Assembly: GCA_023213395.1 (NCBI GenBank)
Contig: CM041465.1
Span: 1,674,001 to 1,738,000, forward strand
DNA from: Cycas panzhihuaensis
Taxonomy: Eukaryota > Cycadophyta
Direction: 5' to 3'
Length of the DNA: 64,000 bases
Position numbers and translations under genes: made by a program. A model generated the notes under the pieces. The model had not been told where the DNA came from. It saw nothing but the letters and a program-made list of their open reading frames with translations, and ran no database searches. Each line of letters begins with the position of its first letter. Within the stretch, counting starts at the first letter, position 1. This document shows, one piece after another, positions 42,114 through 53,640 of this stretch.

Positions 42114-42311
42114 GGTATATGATGCACGCCATGCATTGCCTTTAGGGAAAGGCAGTTGATGCTATGTTGCCATAATACAAACTTCACAAAGACATTTTGA
42201 TTCATATATCTTTGGAAGTCCATGCACCATGTTCTTGTTTACCATCATGTTGATATTGTCTAAGCTTAAGTGGCCTAGACGATGATGCCAAAGATGAATC
42301 TTTGACATTGA

Positions 42312-42720
42312 TTATGTGATTGAGTATGCAATATCAAGTGTAATATTGGTTGCATTCATCTTGTAAAGTCCTTGGTCTTCATGACCAATAGCTACCACTT
42401 GATCATACTTGGCACTAATAGTGCATTTCCCATTTTTAAACAAAATGCTCATCAGTTGTTTATCCAGTTGACTAACAAATAACAAACTCTTCTCCATGGA
42501 AGGAATGAGATAGGCATCTCCAGTGGGAAATGTGGAGCCAGGATTGGCAGGTGAATGAAAGGAGACAATTTTGCCTATACCTGAAATTTGAATAGATTCG
42601 TTGTTGCCAAAGGTCACTGATTGACTTTTTCCTTCTTTGATGTCATATAGGAGTTCTTCACTTCCTACCATCTGACGAGATGCTCCCGAATCGATGATTC
42701 ATGTTTGATCAACTTCTGAA
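42312..42720 (-). pseudogene. Copia F protease
   Basis: The active site IIDSGASRQMVGSEELLYDI keeps D-S-G-A. It is followed by VTFGNNESIQISGIGKIVSF, DAYLIPSMEKSLLFVSQLDK and YKMNATNITLDIAYS. The stop just upstream of IIDSG is a Trp-type position (W to stop). This is the only fully conserved copia protease triplet in the window besides C1. Confidence 0.85.
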
Positions 42721-42943
42721 GTGCGATAAGCATAAAAGAGCTTATCCTCATCTACAAACTGATTTGAGTGGTGTTGATTGCCACCTATGAACCCCCCCTT
42801 CCTTGTTGACCTCCTCGATAAGCACCTTTAGGTTGAGGGGGTTGCTGCTGTTGCTGCTGAAACTACTGACAAGGCTGCTGCTGTCTCTGTTGCCGTTGAT
42901 GTGGTTGCTACTGGTGGGATTGTTGGAGACCGGCTTGCTTCTT

Positions 42944-43732
42944 TTAACATTCAGGAGCTATGTGGCCAACTTTGCCACAATAATGACAAATTACATTGGC
43001 TTTTGATGAGCTAATGTTCATGTTCCCAAACTGTTTGGTGAGTGAAGGTTTGGGACCCTGTTTGGCCTTGAAGTTGGCCTTAAATGCTCCTGACGTAGAT
43101 GGCTCCTTATCTTCCCTTAGGTAGATCTGCTCCTCTTGAAGGAGTAAACTTTCAAGTTGATTGAAAATTATTGTTGCAAGTGAGCCATCACGAGTAATGG
43201 ATGAAATGAATCCATTATGGTCCTTGGGCAATGCATGCACAATTGCTGTCACAAGCTCATCTCTAGAAGTTGGTTTGCCTAAAGTATTCAATTCATTATA
43301 AATCTCTTTGATTGAAGAAAAAAATGCTGATATTGGACTTACAAATTTCAAAGAGTAAAGTTTGGCTTTAACCATCATTATGTGAGTTTCATCTCGCCTT
43401 TCATACAATAAGGACAATGTGTCCCAAGCTTCCTTAGAAGTTTTAGCACATACAATGTTTTGATCAACATTCACATCAATGATCATATGCAAAAAAGCCA
43501 TGGCAATTTCATCCTTGGATTCTTAAGCAACAACAAGAATTGGATCCAGATAAACAATAACATTTTCATCAATCTCACTTTGCACTGGTACAGGTTTGGG
43601 GATTTTTCCAGAAACATATCCCCAAAATTCATTCATGATTAAGAGATTTTGAGTTTGCCTTTTCCATTCTTGATAATTATCTTGTTTGGTCAATTTTGTG
43701 GTATATGCATTGAGCATGTTTATAGCAACCAT
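42944..43732 (-). pseudogene. Copia F gag with one stop
   Basis: From MVAINMLNAYTTKLTKQDNY, QEWKRQTQNLLI and FWGYVSGKIPKP (43732-43523), one TAA leads in frame to MAFLHMIIDVNVDQNIVCAK, EAWDTLSLLYERRDETHIMM, IKEIYNELNTLGKPTSRDEL, LESLLLQEEQIYLRE and the knuckle CHYCGKVGHIAPEC (42944-42985). This is a DUF4219/UBN2-type copia gag. After the knuckle comes a Gln-rich stretch, coded by GCTGCTGTTG-type repeats near 42840-42900. Confidence 0.87.
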
Positions 43733-45596
43733 GTTTAAGTTGTAGAACTCTTGAAGCTAGTAGATGAACTTGGAAACTCTAAGCTTTTATCGTTTAAGGT
43801 CTACCTTCTAACAAGCCAACATTCCTGATCTTATTAGAAGATTCGACAACTGAAGAGAATGATAAGGGGTGGAAGACTAGGCTATAGAGTTGGTCCAACC
43901 CTAATCTATAGAGGAGATCCAATGGTTGACCAAGTCAAATCTAGAATAAGGTAGGGTTGATCTGCATGGGCGTACCATGCTTTTCCTGGGATTCATAGCA
44001 CTAATGACACCCTTTTCGATCTTCCTTTTCCTCAAGAAACCTCAATTGTCATGCACTGATTGTATGATCAGTTGGTCTCCTAGGTAATGCACAAAGCTTG
44101 AGATTATTTTAGAGGCAAGGATTAACCATTTTTGAGCATCTCCCGCCAAATTTTAAAGTCACTTTTTAAAGATGTTTAAGTTGACCTTAGATGAATTTTA
44201 CTTGGTAGATGTTTAAGTTGGCTTTAAGTAGATTTTACTTGGTAGATGTAGTTTGAAGATGCTTTATAAAATAACTTACAAAATGAGTTTCAAATGGAAG
44301 CAATAAAGTACATCAAAATAACACAATAAGTGTGTTTACAAAGGCACTTTAAAAATGAAAAAATGTGCTTACAAAACCAAGTAAAAACAAGTTTTTTGTT
44401 TAATGTGATGCAATAGGTGGATTCATTTTTTAATGAAAAATAATCAACTTGATGATGAAATGAGTCACTTGCAAAAGTAGACAATTGCAACCCAGTTTTA
44501 GCACTTTAAATAGTCCTAACCAACAAAAAAAAAGTTGAGTGATTTTATTGAAAAAGTGAATTTTTGAGCACTTTTTGATTAGGGTAGTAGGTCACCATGT
44601 AGGGAGACTTAGGAAATCACTTAAATAAGTGAAAATTTTCACTTTTACAATGATAGTGATCCTTAAAAACACTTGTTGAGTCACTATTTACAGATGCAAA
44701 TTTTTTAATATGCAAAGTAAACTCAAAATTAAATAAAAATTGAGTACACAACCTTTAAATGACAAATTATCATTTAAATAACACTAAAGAAAAGGAACTT
44801 TAGGTTAATAAGAAATATTAAGATAATAATATTTAGAGAATATACTTTTTTGCATAACCCAAAGTTTAAAACATAAAATTTTAAAAATAAATTTTTTTGA
44901 TTTAACAAACCAAAAGATGGCTGTTGCCGCTGCGTGGAAAATTAAACACACAGATCAAATTTTCGATTAGATGAAAGTTCAGATCGATTGTATGGCCTCG
45001 AATCTGCGATCTCTTCCTCCGTACGATGGGTCTGAGGTTTGTTTTGAGAATGTTCGCTCACTGTGGAGTGAGAAAACTACGTTTGAACACCCGGCTAGGT
45101 GCACAGGCAACAGACAATGGAGGAGGCTGCACGGCTGTACGAAGATGCTCGAGTGTAGTGAGGGTTGATGTGTGACCCGCCAGAGGGTCGTGGGATGGTG
45201 TAGGATCAATATGGATTCCAGATCTTGGACTGCACTAGCGTTTTAGGTTGCCATACAAGATTTTAGAGCTGCCCTAAATTCTCAAGAGATAGTGACTTAC
45301 TAGAGCTGAGAAGAGCTACCAATAACTAAGGAGAATTTATCCAGGCATTGCCCAACACTAGAAAAGCTACAACCAACAAAGTAGGAATAATTTCCACTGC
45401 AAGGAGTGGATTTTACCATAGAGTAGCCAGGTACTGATTAGAACAGCAGAGTTCTAGATCTTAGTACATAGATCTAGAATAAAATAAAAATTTTTGACTT
45501 CAACTAGACAGATCTGGATAAAATCTTACTACCTCTTACAAGTATAAGATAAAACAGACTAAAAAAAATATTTTTTGAGAAAAGATCATTGTTTGT
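43733..45596. other. Unassigned AT-rich region
   Basis: No transposon gene is visible. A 37-base unit (AGATGTTTAAGTTG...TTTTACTTGGT) is tandemly repeated at about 44169-44243. 44140-44900 is very AT-rich. 44930-45250 is less AT-rich and has a 65-codon frame (44971-45168), with no known domain, that I do not call a gene. It may include a lost 5' end of copia F. Confidence 0.5.
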
Positions 45597-45856
45597 TGTT
45601 GAAAAACCAAACCTGCGAAAAATAATATTCACAAAATAGAACGAAAACACCACCATGATCGAACAATACCCTTAATGTACCTCAAATTGTATTAACATCA
45701 TTCAGACATCCTCACAATAAGATATGTCATGTGATACATTATATGTGTATTTATAATACATGATATGATAGTGTGTGGGACATAATAAAAACATAATTGC
45801 ACACAAATGTGCATTACCAATATTCCTCGGGAACCGTGAACTAAGTTATTCCAACA
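45597..45856 (-). repeat. Copia G 3' LTR (260 bp)
   Basis: On the element strand it runs from TGTTGGAATAACTTAG at 45856 to TTTTCAACA at 45597. The tract CAAGGGGGAG at 45857-45866 is its polypurine tract. Confidence 0.75.
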
Positions 45857-45871
45857 CTCCCCCTTGATGCA

Positions 45872-46040
45872 CATTTGGGTCATTTGTATTTGCATCGCAT
45901 TGCCCTTGGAAATGTCTTGAAGATGATGTCTTCAACTTGATCCTTGTCTTTAATCTTGTAGTGATGTCTTTGTTGCAACAACTCTAGCAAGTGAGTGTTG
46001 ATGATGTCTTCAACTTGATCCATGTCTTTTTCCCCATGTG
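45872..46040 (-). pseudogene. Copia G RNase H C-terminal fragment with duplicated segment
   Basis: The minus strand reads LLQQRHHYKIKDKDQVEDII, FKTFPRAMRCKYK, then a stop close to the polypurine tract. It resembles the copia ending KDQ(V/L)ADIFTKPLP. A 29-base piece coding DQVEDII is present twice (45920-45949 and 45999-46028), so part of it was duplicated. The upstream element body is replaced by a LINE fragment. Confidence 0.6.
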
Positions 46041-46164
46041 ATAGTAAAGGTGATGGGATGGTGATTAGACAAGAGGGAATCACTGAGAACTCCCATTGGC
46101 CTATTGTCTTTATGCAAAATCCCAAACAGATTGTTAGTGGAAATCATAGCTTTGTTAAGCCTTT

Positions 46165-47351
46165 TCAAGATTTTACCTCTTTTGGGTTTGAAATTAGATC
46201 ACGTGAACCATGGATTATGACCTTCCCCCATTCTCGAAGCATTCTCGAAGCATTAAAGTCATACAGACCAAACCTATTCTTGAAAGCTAGCCAGTCAATT
46301 CTTACCCTATGATACCATCTAAATGGTCTTCGTCCCATTTTGTCAAAGGATGCCTCAATCATGTTAAAGTCACCACAAGTTGGCTAAAAATCAACTGGCA
46401 GGTTAGAGCAATGCCATAAGCATAGCAAAGCCCTAACCTTCAAAGTGTTAGGGGCATATACATTGAGTATATCCAAGAGCATATTCTCTATACTTACAAT
46501 AATCAACAAACATATGTTCTAGGGGTCCGAGCCATGCATAATCATGCTCTTTATCTACTAAGCTTTCAAAAGTGTTAATGCACCACCTCACCACTTAGCA
46601 TGTCATGTGGAGAAAGAAATAACAACACTCCATATATAGGAGTCAACAAATTTCAAGCTATTGCTGAAACACTTATCTTCTTATAAACACATACATCAAG
46701 CCTATGAAAATCATTACAAAATCTTTTGATTGCCATTCTTTTGAATTGGTCAGAAAGGCCTCTTATATTCTAACTAATGACATTTATCATTTTAATGTCC
46801 TTAATTTCCATACTACAACCCCCCTCTTCTGGGTTGGTAGTCAAAGTTGTAAGTTGATTGAATTTCAACGAACTACTAGAGGACATAGGTTGTTTGATTA
46901 CAGGATATTCTAAAGGAAGCTTTAATGGACACCTTTGTCCTTGCCCAACCTACCTCTTGCCTTTTTTGGCTGCACTAGGTGTTGGTTCCTTGGTTTTGCC
47001 ACTTGATCTGCTCGGGACCTGGTGTTGTTGCTTAGCAATTGCTTGCTATTGTTTTGGCCTAGGATTCTTATTCACCACCTTTTTATTGTCAACTTCAATA
47101 TAGCAATTGGAATTTTCAATAACTAGGCTTGGAGCTTCCCCTTTAGAAGGTGAGCTTCTAGATTCCACTGATCTAATTAAAGCAATTGGCATCTAAAGCA
47201 AGCATTGGGGAAGATCAAATACATCATTTTCTATTTAAACAAGGCTTCCCCACATTGAACTTGAACAAACTCAAGCAAGTCCTTGGATAAGTCGACTCTC
47301 AAACATGCTCTTATATTCATTCCCGAGGAGAACTCCTTATATGGCTCTAAG
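46165..47351 (-). pseudogene. LINE fragment: ORF1 end and AP endonuclease
   Basis: On the minus strand the right part (about 47220-47340) reads NIRACLRVDLSKDLLEFVQV with CFRC, like the end of plant LINE ORF1. Further left comes the AP endonuclease: VIS-stop-NIRGLSDQFKRMAIKRF (SWNIRGL box with Trp as stop, near 46780), LLDILNVYAPNTLKVRALL (near 46450-46490) and CGDFNMIEASFDKMG (near 46330-46370), which are standard LINE endonuclease boxes. RT is absent. A CATTCTCGAAG direct repeat marks the left edge near 46230-46252. Confidence 0.78.
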
Positions 47352-47563
47352 TGTTAACAATCTCAATTGAGATGAAGCAAAAACTTGTATTCCATGGAGA
47401 TCTAGTCTCATTTAAGTATGCATCATGCAAGATGACCATTACAAACTAAATCGTAACTGATTCATCCCTGACTGCCAAGTGTCATCATCTTAGACTTAAG
47501 TTACATTTGAGGGTGTTTCTACATTACCCCTTTTACACCTAGATAAAACATTACACTCTAACA
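47352..47563 (-). repeat. Copia C1 3' LTR (about 212 bp, left end uncertain)
   Basis: It starts TGTTAGAGTGTAATG then TTTTATCTAGG at 47563 on the element strand and probably ends GATTGTTAACA at 47352. The polypurine tract CATTAAGAGAGGG is at 47564-47576. It aligns with the shared LTR at 52069-52288 and more loosely with copia D. Confidence 0.75.
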
Positions 47564-47570
47564 CCCTCTC

Positions 47571-48616
47571 TTAATGTTTTATCTCTAGTAAACCTAATTT
47601 GTTTCTCAGATATTGAAGTCTCTCTTTTCCAAGAGATTTTGTCAGTAGGTCTGCAACTTGTTCAGTAGATGGATGGTATTCCAAATCAATTTCCTTGTTG
47701 TGGACTTTTTCTCTTATGAAGTGATGATGAACTTCTATGTTTAGTTCTTGCATGAAGAACTGAATTTTTGGTTGACTTGATGGCGCTCTGATTGTCACAC
47801 TTCAGAAGAGTTGCTTTATTCTATCATTGTTTTAGATCGGTTAAGAGTTGTCTCAACTAGATGGCTTCGCACGTTGCTGTCACAACTGCTTTGTATTCTG
47901 CCTTAGTGGATGATAATGCAACAGTAGCTTGTTTTTTGCTGCACCATGAAATTACTGAAGATCTTAGAAAGAAACAATATCCACTAGTTGATTTCCTTTG
48001 TTCCTTGTCTCACCTTGATCGAGTCGCAAAAACCTGACAAATTAGTTGATCCTCCTTTGAGATACACCGATTTTAAGTTTGTTGTTCCCTTTAGGTACCT
48101 TAGAATTCTCTTTGCGGCCTTCCAATGTCTCACTTTAGGATTTTGCATATATCTGGATACTAATGCCATTGAATGAGATATGTCAGGCCTGGTCGCTGTT
48201 AGATAAATCAGATTTCTAATCATCTGTCTATATAAGGTGATGTCTGCTGCCTGTTCCGAATCATCAACTACTAGTTCACAATTTGTTTGCATGGGTGTGG
48301 CACAGGGATTGCAATTTTCCATATGGAATTTGGTTAATAGATCTTTGATGTATTTGCTTTGAGACAGAGCTACATAACGTTGTTGTTGATCTATTTCCAA
48401 TCCCAGGTAATAGCTTAGGAGGCCCAAATCTGTCATTTCAAATTCTCGCTTGAGTTGTTCTTTTATGTCTTCAGTGGCTTCTTTATCATTACCGGTGTGG
48501 ACCATATCATCAACATAAATGACAATTATTGTGATTTTGTCACCCTTTGTCCTTATGTACAAGCTGGGGTCTGAATCACATCGTTTGAACCCATTCTGAC
48601 ATAGATAATGATCCAA
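47571..48616 (-). pseudogene. Copia C1 RT C-terminal half and RNase H
   Basis: The frame 48616-47984 starts DHYLCQNGFKRCDSDPSLYI, has the catalytic VIYVDDMVHTGN near 48500, YYLGLEIDQQQRYVALSQSK, CATPMQTNCEL and LIYLTATRPDISHSMALVSR, YLKGTTNLKSVYLKG. After a break the RNase H ends in FFMQELNIEVHHHFIREKVH, LEYHPSTEQVADLLTKSLGK and LQYLRNKLGL (47798-47571). YVDD is intact. RNase H middle boxes are in shifted frames. Confidence 0.88.
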
Positions 48617-48625
48617 TTTTGAGTA

Positions 48626-48958
48626 CTAAGCTCGAGGGGCTTGCTTTAATCCATACAATGCCTTTTTTAGTTTGCATACTAGATGCTCTTGTCCTTCTTT
48701 GATGTATCCTTCGGGTTGTTTCATGTAAACTTCCTTTTCCAATTCTCCATTCAAAAAGGCACTTTTTACATCTAACTGAAAGATTCTCCAATCTTGTATA
48801 GCAGCTAGTGCAATCACTGTTCTTACAGTGTTTAGCTTGGTCACATGGGAAAAGGTTTCTTCAAAGTCTACTCCGGCTGTTTGAGTGTACCCTTTTGCAA
48901 CAAGCTGTGCTTTGTGCTTCTTTATTTTGCCATTGGTTCCCTCCTTGATTTTGTAGAC
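48626..48958 (-). pseudogene. Copia C1 RT N-terminal half
   Basis: It has LNTVRTVIALAAIQDWRIFQ, LDVKSAFLNGELEKEVYMKQ, PEGYIKEGQEHLVCKLKKAL and YGLKQAPRA, then a stop at the W position before the next part. The stretch 48845-48958 (VYKIKEGTNGKIKKHKAQLV-like, ending in a stop) joins to the connector upstream. Confidence 0.86.
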
Positions 48959-50720
48959 CTATTTGCAGTTGACAGTAGATTTGTTGGCAGGTAATTCTAC
49001 CAGTTCCCATGTTTGATTTTTCCTAATTGAGTCCATTTCACTGTCCATGGCTGTCTTCCACTCATGTTGATCTTTGGCCTCTTGAAAGGTCTGTGATTCG
49101 ACTCTACTTAGCAAGGCCCTTGGTCTTTGACTTCGTGTTTTGTGTTCAAGTACACTGCCTTTTCCTTTTTCAATTGTTTTGATGAACCATTTGCGTAACT
49201 TCTTCTGTTTTTGTGTGCCTTCTTCAATGTCTGTTTCCTCTGTTGAATGTTCTACAACCGATTCTTCTCCTTGTGTTATTTCATTTTGAACTGATGAAGA
49301 GGAAGGAGATGATTCTGTAGAGTGTATTTCCTTTGAGGTGATTTTGGACACAGCTTCTTGTTCCCCCTCTTTCTCATTTCCTTCAATTATTCTAACTTGT
49401 GCAGTTTGATTTGAGCCATCTTCTTCATTGAAAACCACATCTCTACTTACATAGATTTTATTGGACTTAGGATCTATACATATGTAGGCTTTGGAGTTTT
49501 TGCTATAGCCTATTATAATACATTCTATGCTTTTTGCATCTATTTTAGACCTCCTTTTATCAGGTATGTGAACAAAAGCTTGGCTACCAAATACTTTAAG
49601 TGAGCTCACATCAGGTTTTCTACCTATCTAGGCTTCTTTTGGAGTGATGTTCTCCAGAGCTTTTGTTGGACTTCGATTTATTAGATAGCAGGCGGCACTT
49701 ATTGCCTTGGCTCAATATGATTTTGGTACTTTCTTTTCGTAAACCATACTTCTGGCCATCTCCATTAGAGTCTTGTTTTTCCTTTCTGCAACTCCATTAG
49801 ATTGTGGTGTATATGGAGTTGTGACCTGTTTGCGAATTCCTTGGAACTTACAATAGTTCAAGAATTCCTTTGATATGTATTCATCCCCTCCATCTGATCT
49901 GATGCATTTAATTTTTGTTCCTGATTCCAGCTCTACTTCTGCTTTAAATTCTTTGAATATTTCGAAGACTTCTGACTTGTTATGAAGAAAGTAGACCCAC
50001 ACTCTTCGAGTAAAATCATCAATGAATGTTAGAAAATACCTGCAGCCGTTGATTGAGAGTGGTGTGATGGGACCGCAAAGATCCGTATGAATTAATTCTA
50101 ATTTTGATTGTGCTCTCCAAGTGCTTTCTTTAAATGGATGTCGGTGCTGTTTGCCAAATTGGTAGCCTTTGCAGACAAAGTTGTCAAAAGAAATATGAGG
50201 CAGACCATTTACTATTCCTGATTTTTCCATTGATTTTAGTGTTTCAATTGGAAGATGTCCATACTTCAAATGCCAAATTTTATTACTAGTTTTAACCACA
50301 GTACAAGCATTTTCTTCTACATTGGGAAGAATAGGATCTGGCAGAACTTTGTACAGATCATTACATCTTATGCCTTTTGCAATGATTTCTCCATTGTTCT
50401 TCATGTCCAAAATGTGACAATAACCTTCTTCATCAAAATTTGTTCTTAGTCCCTTTTTGCTAAGTTGTGAGACAAAAAGAAGGTTCATTTTTAGTCCGTG
50501 GACCAATGTAACATTCCCAATTTTCTTTACATTTCCTTGCAGATTGATGGCGATGGTTCCTACCCCTTTTATGTCAAGTGGGCATTTATCTCCTAGTTCA
50601 ACCGATCTGTCGAATCGCAGGGCTTCAGGGTCTCAAACCAGTCTTCACGATTGGTCATATGTCGCGAGGCTCCTGAATCAACATACCATATGTCGCCATC
50701 TTTTAGGCTTGTTGCTAGGT
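48959..50720 (-). pseudogene. Copia C1 protease, integrase and connector
   Basis: The protease box is VDSGASRHMTNREDWFE near 50640-50710, then a frameshift. Frame 50506-49712 has MKNNGEIIAKGIRCNDLYKV, WHLKYGHLPIETLKSMEKSG, a zinc region in which CxxC reads CKGY, and the integrase core LELIHTDLCGP (Asp), CIRSDGGDEY (Asp) and GVAERKNKTLMEMARSM (Glu). Frame 49609-48959 has SSLKVFGSQAFVHIPDKRRS, KIYVSRDVVFNEEDGS and the acidic linker to RT (NQTWELVELPANKSTVNCK). The DDE triad is complete. Confidence 0.88.
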
Positions 50721-50843
50721 CAACGATGAATGCATCTCTTCTTCTTCTTCCTCTGTTTTTTCCTTGCTATATCCTCCGATAGGTCGTTTCCCTCTCTGAA
50801 TCTTGATCCTTCTTTGTGGGCATTGATATGGGTAATGCCCGGT

Positions 50844-51669
50844 CTACCTGCAGTTGTAGCAAATGTTAAAAATTTTGCAATTACTGGAAATGTGTCCGGT
50901 TTTTCCATAGTTGAAACAAACTCTGGTATCTCTACTTCGTCCACGTCCACGTCCTCTAGATTCTTGCCAGCATCCACATCCTCTAAAGTCTGGAGTCGAG
51001 CCTCGTCCACGAGCCTGGTTTCTTCCATGTGGGCCTAGATTCAATCTAGACACGAATGCGTCCTCCAGCTCTGAAGAATCCTCATAGTGCTTGTTTCTAT
51101 GTTCCTGTCTTAACAACAACTCCGTCAATTCATCAAGAGTCATTTTATGAATCTGGTTACTATTTGTAATGGTGTTAATGGTTATGTCAAAGGATTTTGG
51201 TAGCTTGGTTGCCACCAATTCCACCAACTCTTGTTTTGAAATCATTCCTCCTGCACTCAATAGATTATTTCGAATTGAAATAACTTTGTGTATGAAATCT
51301 GTTACATTCTCACTTTCTTTCATGTGCAGTTTGTATAATTCTTCTTTGAGTGCAATTATCCTGGCTTTGTTTTTCTGCCCATACAAATTTTCAAGACATT
51401 TCCAAATGTTCGGAGAAGAATTCAATTTCTCAATATACACCAACAGTGAATCAGAAACTGTGATTTTTAAGGTGAGCATTCCTATATTATCTCTCTCTCT
51501 TCCCAACTCCCCAGCTTTGGATCCGTGGCATTTGGACGAATTTCAGTCCCATTTGCAATATTCCAAGCGTTTTTGACTCTTAAAATAGTTTCCACTTTAA
51601 TTTTCCAAATATGGTAATTGGAATCAGTTAATTTCTCTTGTTCAGGCAAGGAAATGAATGTGGAACCCA
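50844..51669 (-). CDS. Copia C1 gag with zinc knuckles
   Basis: From the Met at 51669 it reads GSTFISLPEQEKLTDSNYHI, WKIKVETILRVKNAWNIANG, IGMLTLKITVSDSLLVYIEK, IWKCLENLYGQKNKARIIAL, VTDFIHKVISIRNNLLSAGG and LDELTELLLRQEHRNKHYED. An RGRG-rich stretch precedes two knuckles: CFNYGKTGHISSNC (second Cys is Tyr) and CYNC at the frame end. A frame change near 51500 divides it. It is a UBN2-type copia gag. 51670-52068 is leader without a convincing primer-binding site. Confidence 0.85.
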
Positions 51670-52068
51670 TTGGTTCTGAGAGAATCAGCAAAAGACAGAG
51701 TTGGACTGTACTATAGTACGAATTTCCATACAAAACTGGGACGGTACAGAATGGGACAAACTATACCTCAAAAGAAAAAGCACGAAGAGGAGAGTCCAGA
51801 TCTGGTTTCAGATTTTGAAGACAGGTTTTATACTGAGAGAAAACTGGCCCGAAAAAGAGGGAGGCATCGCTAGGGTTTAGCACATTTTCATTCGATTCTC
51901 AAAAAATATTCCACGAAATCTCTTGCAATCAGTTCTAAAGTGTTCACAGTATTAATACTGAGAGATTATGATAGATTTAGACTGGAAATCAGAGAAAAAT
52001 CGAGAGAAATTAATGATGGTACCTCACCCGTGCGGATTGGTAAAGTGAGGAAAACTGCCTCTAAACGT

Positions 52069-52288
52069 TGTTGAAAAAACACTGATCAGAAACAAACTGA
52101 GAAAGGAATGAGATGATTTTCTATTGTGATTCAATTTGCTTAAGTATACAAGAGTCATGAGTTGGTTACAACCACTAATGTAACCAATCACTCAGATATT
52201 GCCAAGTGGCATGATCTCATGAGAGCATTTAAGGGTTGGTCTAACATGACCCCCTTTTCTGACCTAGATAAAACATTATATCTTAACA
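52069..52288 (-). repeat. Single LTR shared by copia C1 and C2 (about 220 bp)
   Basis: On the minus strand it begins TGTTAAGATATAATG at 52288, right after the C2 polypurine tract (CATTAAGAGGGGG, 52301-52289), and ends TTTTTTCAACA near 52069, upstream of C1 gag. It is therefore the 3' LTR of C2 and the 5' LTR of C1. This arrangement arises by unequal recombination between LTRs. Confidence 0.75.
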
Positions 52289-52301
52289 CCCCCTCTTAAT
52301 G

Positions 52302-53640
52302 TTTTATCTCTATAAGTCCAATCTTGTCTCTCAAATATCTGAGTCTTTCTCTCCCAAGAGGTTTTGTCGGAAGGTGCGCAACTTGTTCGGATGTCGGACA
52401 AGATTCCAAATCTATTTCTTTGTTCGTACTTTTCTCTTATAAAGTGATGATGAACTTCAATATGTTTTGTTCTTGCATGCGAATTGGATTTTTGGTCACT
52501 TTGATGGCACTTTGATTGTCACACTTTAAAGAAGTTGCTTCTTTCTTGTTGATTTAAATCAAGCAAGAGTTGTCTTAACGGATGGCTTCACAAGTTCTTG
52601 ATGTGGTCGCTTTATATATTCGTCAGAGGAGAGAGCCACTGTGGCTTGTTTTTCTTTGCACCATGAGATTCTTGAATCTTCCAAGAAAAACAAAACCACT
52701 TGTTGATTTCCTTTGTTCTTTGTCGCCGCCCGATCGAATCGCAGATCCCGTGATTTTGATTGGATGCCCTTTGAATAAACTAACTTGAGATCCGTTGTTC
52801 CTTTGAGATATCTCGTAATTCTTTTCTTTGCTTGCGGTGTCTTTAACTTTGGATTACGCATATACCTTGATATTAATCCCACCGAGTAGGATATGTCGAG
52901 TCTCGTGGGTCATGTAGATCAAGCTTCCAATCATTTGCTGTCTGAGAGTAGCATCGGCATCTTTTCCATATTGTCTCTTGTTAGATTGCAATTTGTCTCC
53001 ATGGGAGTGGTGCATGGATTGCGCTTTCCATCCGAAATCGAACAAGTAGACTTTTGATGTAGTTACTTTGGGACAAAGTTACATAGTTCTGATGTTGACC
53101 TATTTCCAATCCCAAGTAATAATTTAGTGAACCTAAATCTGTCATTTTAAACTTTTGCTGAAGTTGACTTTTGATCCACTTGATTCCTTCTACATCATTC
53201 CCGAAGTGACATATCATCCACATAAACAACAATTATTGTTATCTTGTTGTTTGTTTTCCTTATGTCTGTTGGAATCGAGTTACACCGAATGAACTTATTT
53301 TCTTCAAGAAAGTGATCTAGTTTTGCATACTGTGCACGTGGTGCTTGTTTTAGACCATACAAGGCCTTTTTCAATTTGCGAGACTAGATTTTCTTTTCCT
53401 GCTACTGTATCCATCCGGTTGTTGCATATAAACTTCTTCTTCCAGTTCACCGCTTAGGAAGGCACTTTTACGTCCATCCGAGAGATTCCCCAACCTTGGG
53501 CGGCTAAGGCTATCACTTGTCCTTCTTGTGTTCATCTTTGCTCTTGGAGAGAAAGTCTCATCATAATCTATACCTGCAGTTTGAGTATATCCTTTGCAAC
53601 TAACCTTGCCTTGTGTTTTTCAATTTGGCCATCAACTCCT
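52302..53640 (-). pseudogene. Copia C2 RT and RNase H, heavily frameshifted
   Basis: Recognisable pieces are VYMQQPDGY near 53410 and the catalytic VVYVDDM near 53205-53225, after which the frame shifts. Then come GSLNYYLGLEIGQHQNYVTL, SNYIKSLLVRFRMES (53232-52981), LIYMTHETR, MGLISRYMRNPKLKTPQAKK and YLKGTTDLKLVYSKG (52882-52559). The RNase H end is seen only as scattered peptides near 52330-52450. It matches C1 47571-48958 throughout. Confidence 0.82.

Larger units (their letters stand above)
39002..43732 (-). mobile_element. Ty1/copia element F, 5' LTR missing
   Basis: On the minus strand, gag (43732-42944), protease, integrase, RT and RNase H follow one another, ending with a polypurine tract and a 3' LTR (39002-39546). 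It sits inside copia A2. Several frames are long, and stops are few and mostly of the TAA/TAG type expected from Gln codons. No 5' LTR or primer-binding site could be found right of 43732. Confidence 0.88.
47352..52068 (-). mobile_element. Ty1/copia element C1
   Basis: The order on the minus strand is gag (51669-50844), protease, integrase, RT, RNase H, polypurine tract and 3' LTR (47563-47352). Its upstream LTR is the single LTR at 52069-52288, which also serves copia C2. Frames are fairly long, with few breaks compared with C2. Confidence 0.87.

Noticed and set aside
44971-45168. 65-codon open frame in a less AT-rich stretch
   Set aside because: No recognisable domain, no splice or promoter context, and such length is common by chance; not called as a gene.
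50720-51038. Plus- and minus-strand Arg-rich or Ser-rich frames near 50.7-51.0 kb as a separate gene
   Set aside because: They are alternative frames of the Arg/Gly-rich linker in copia C1 gag.
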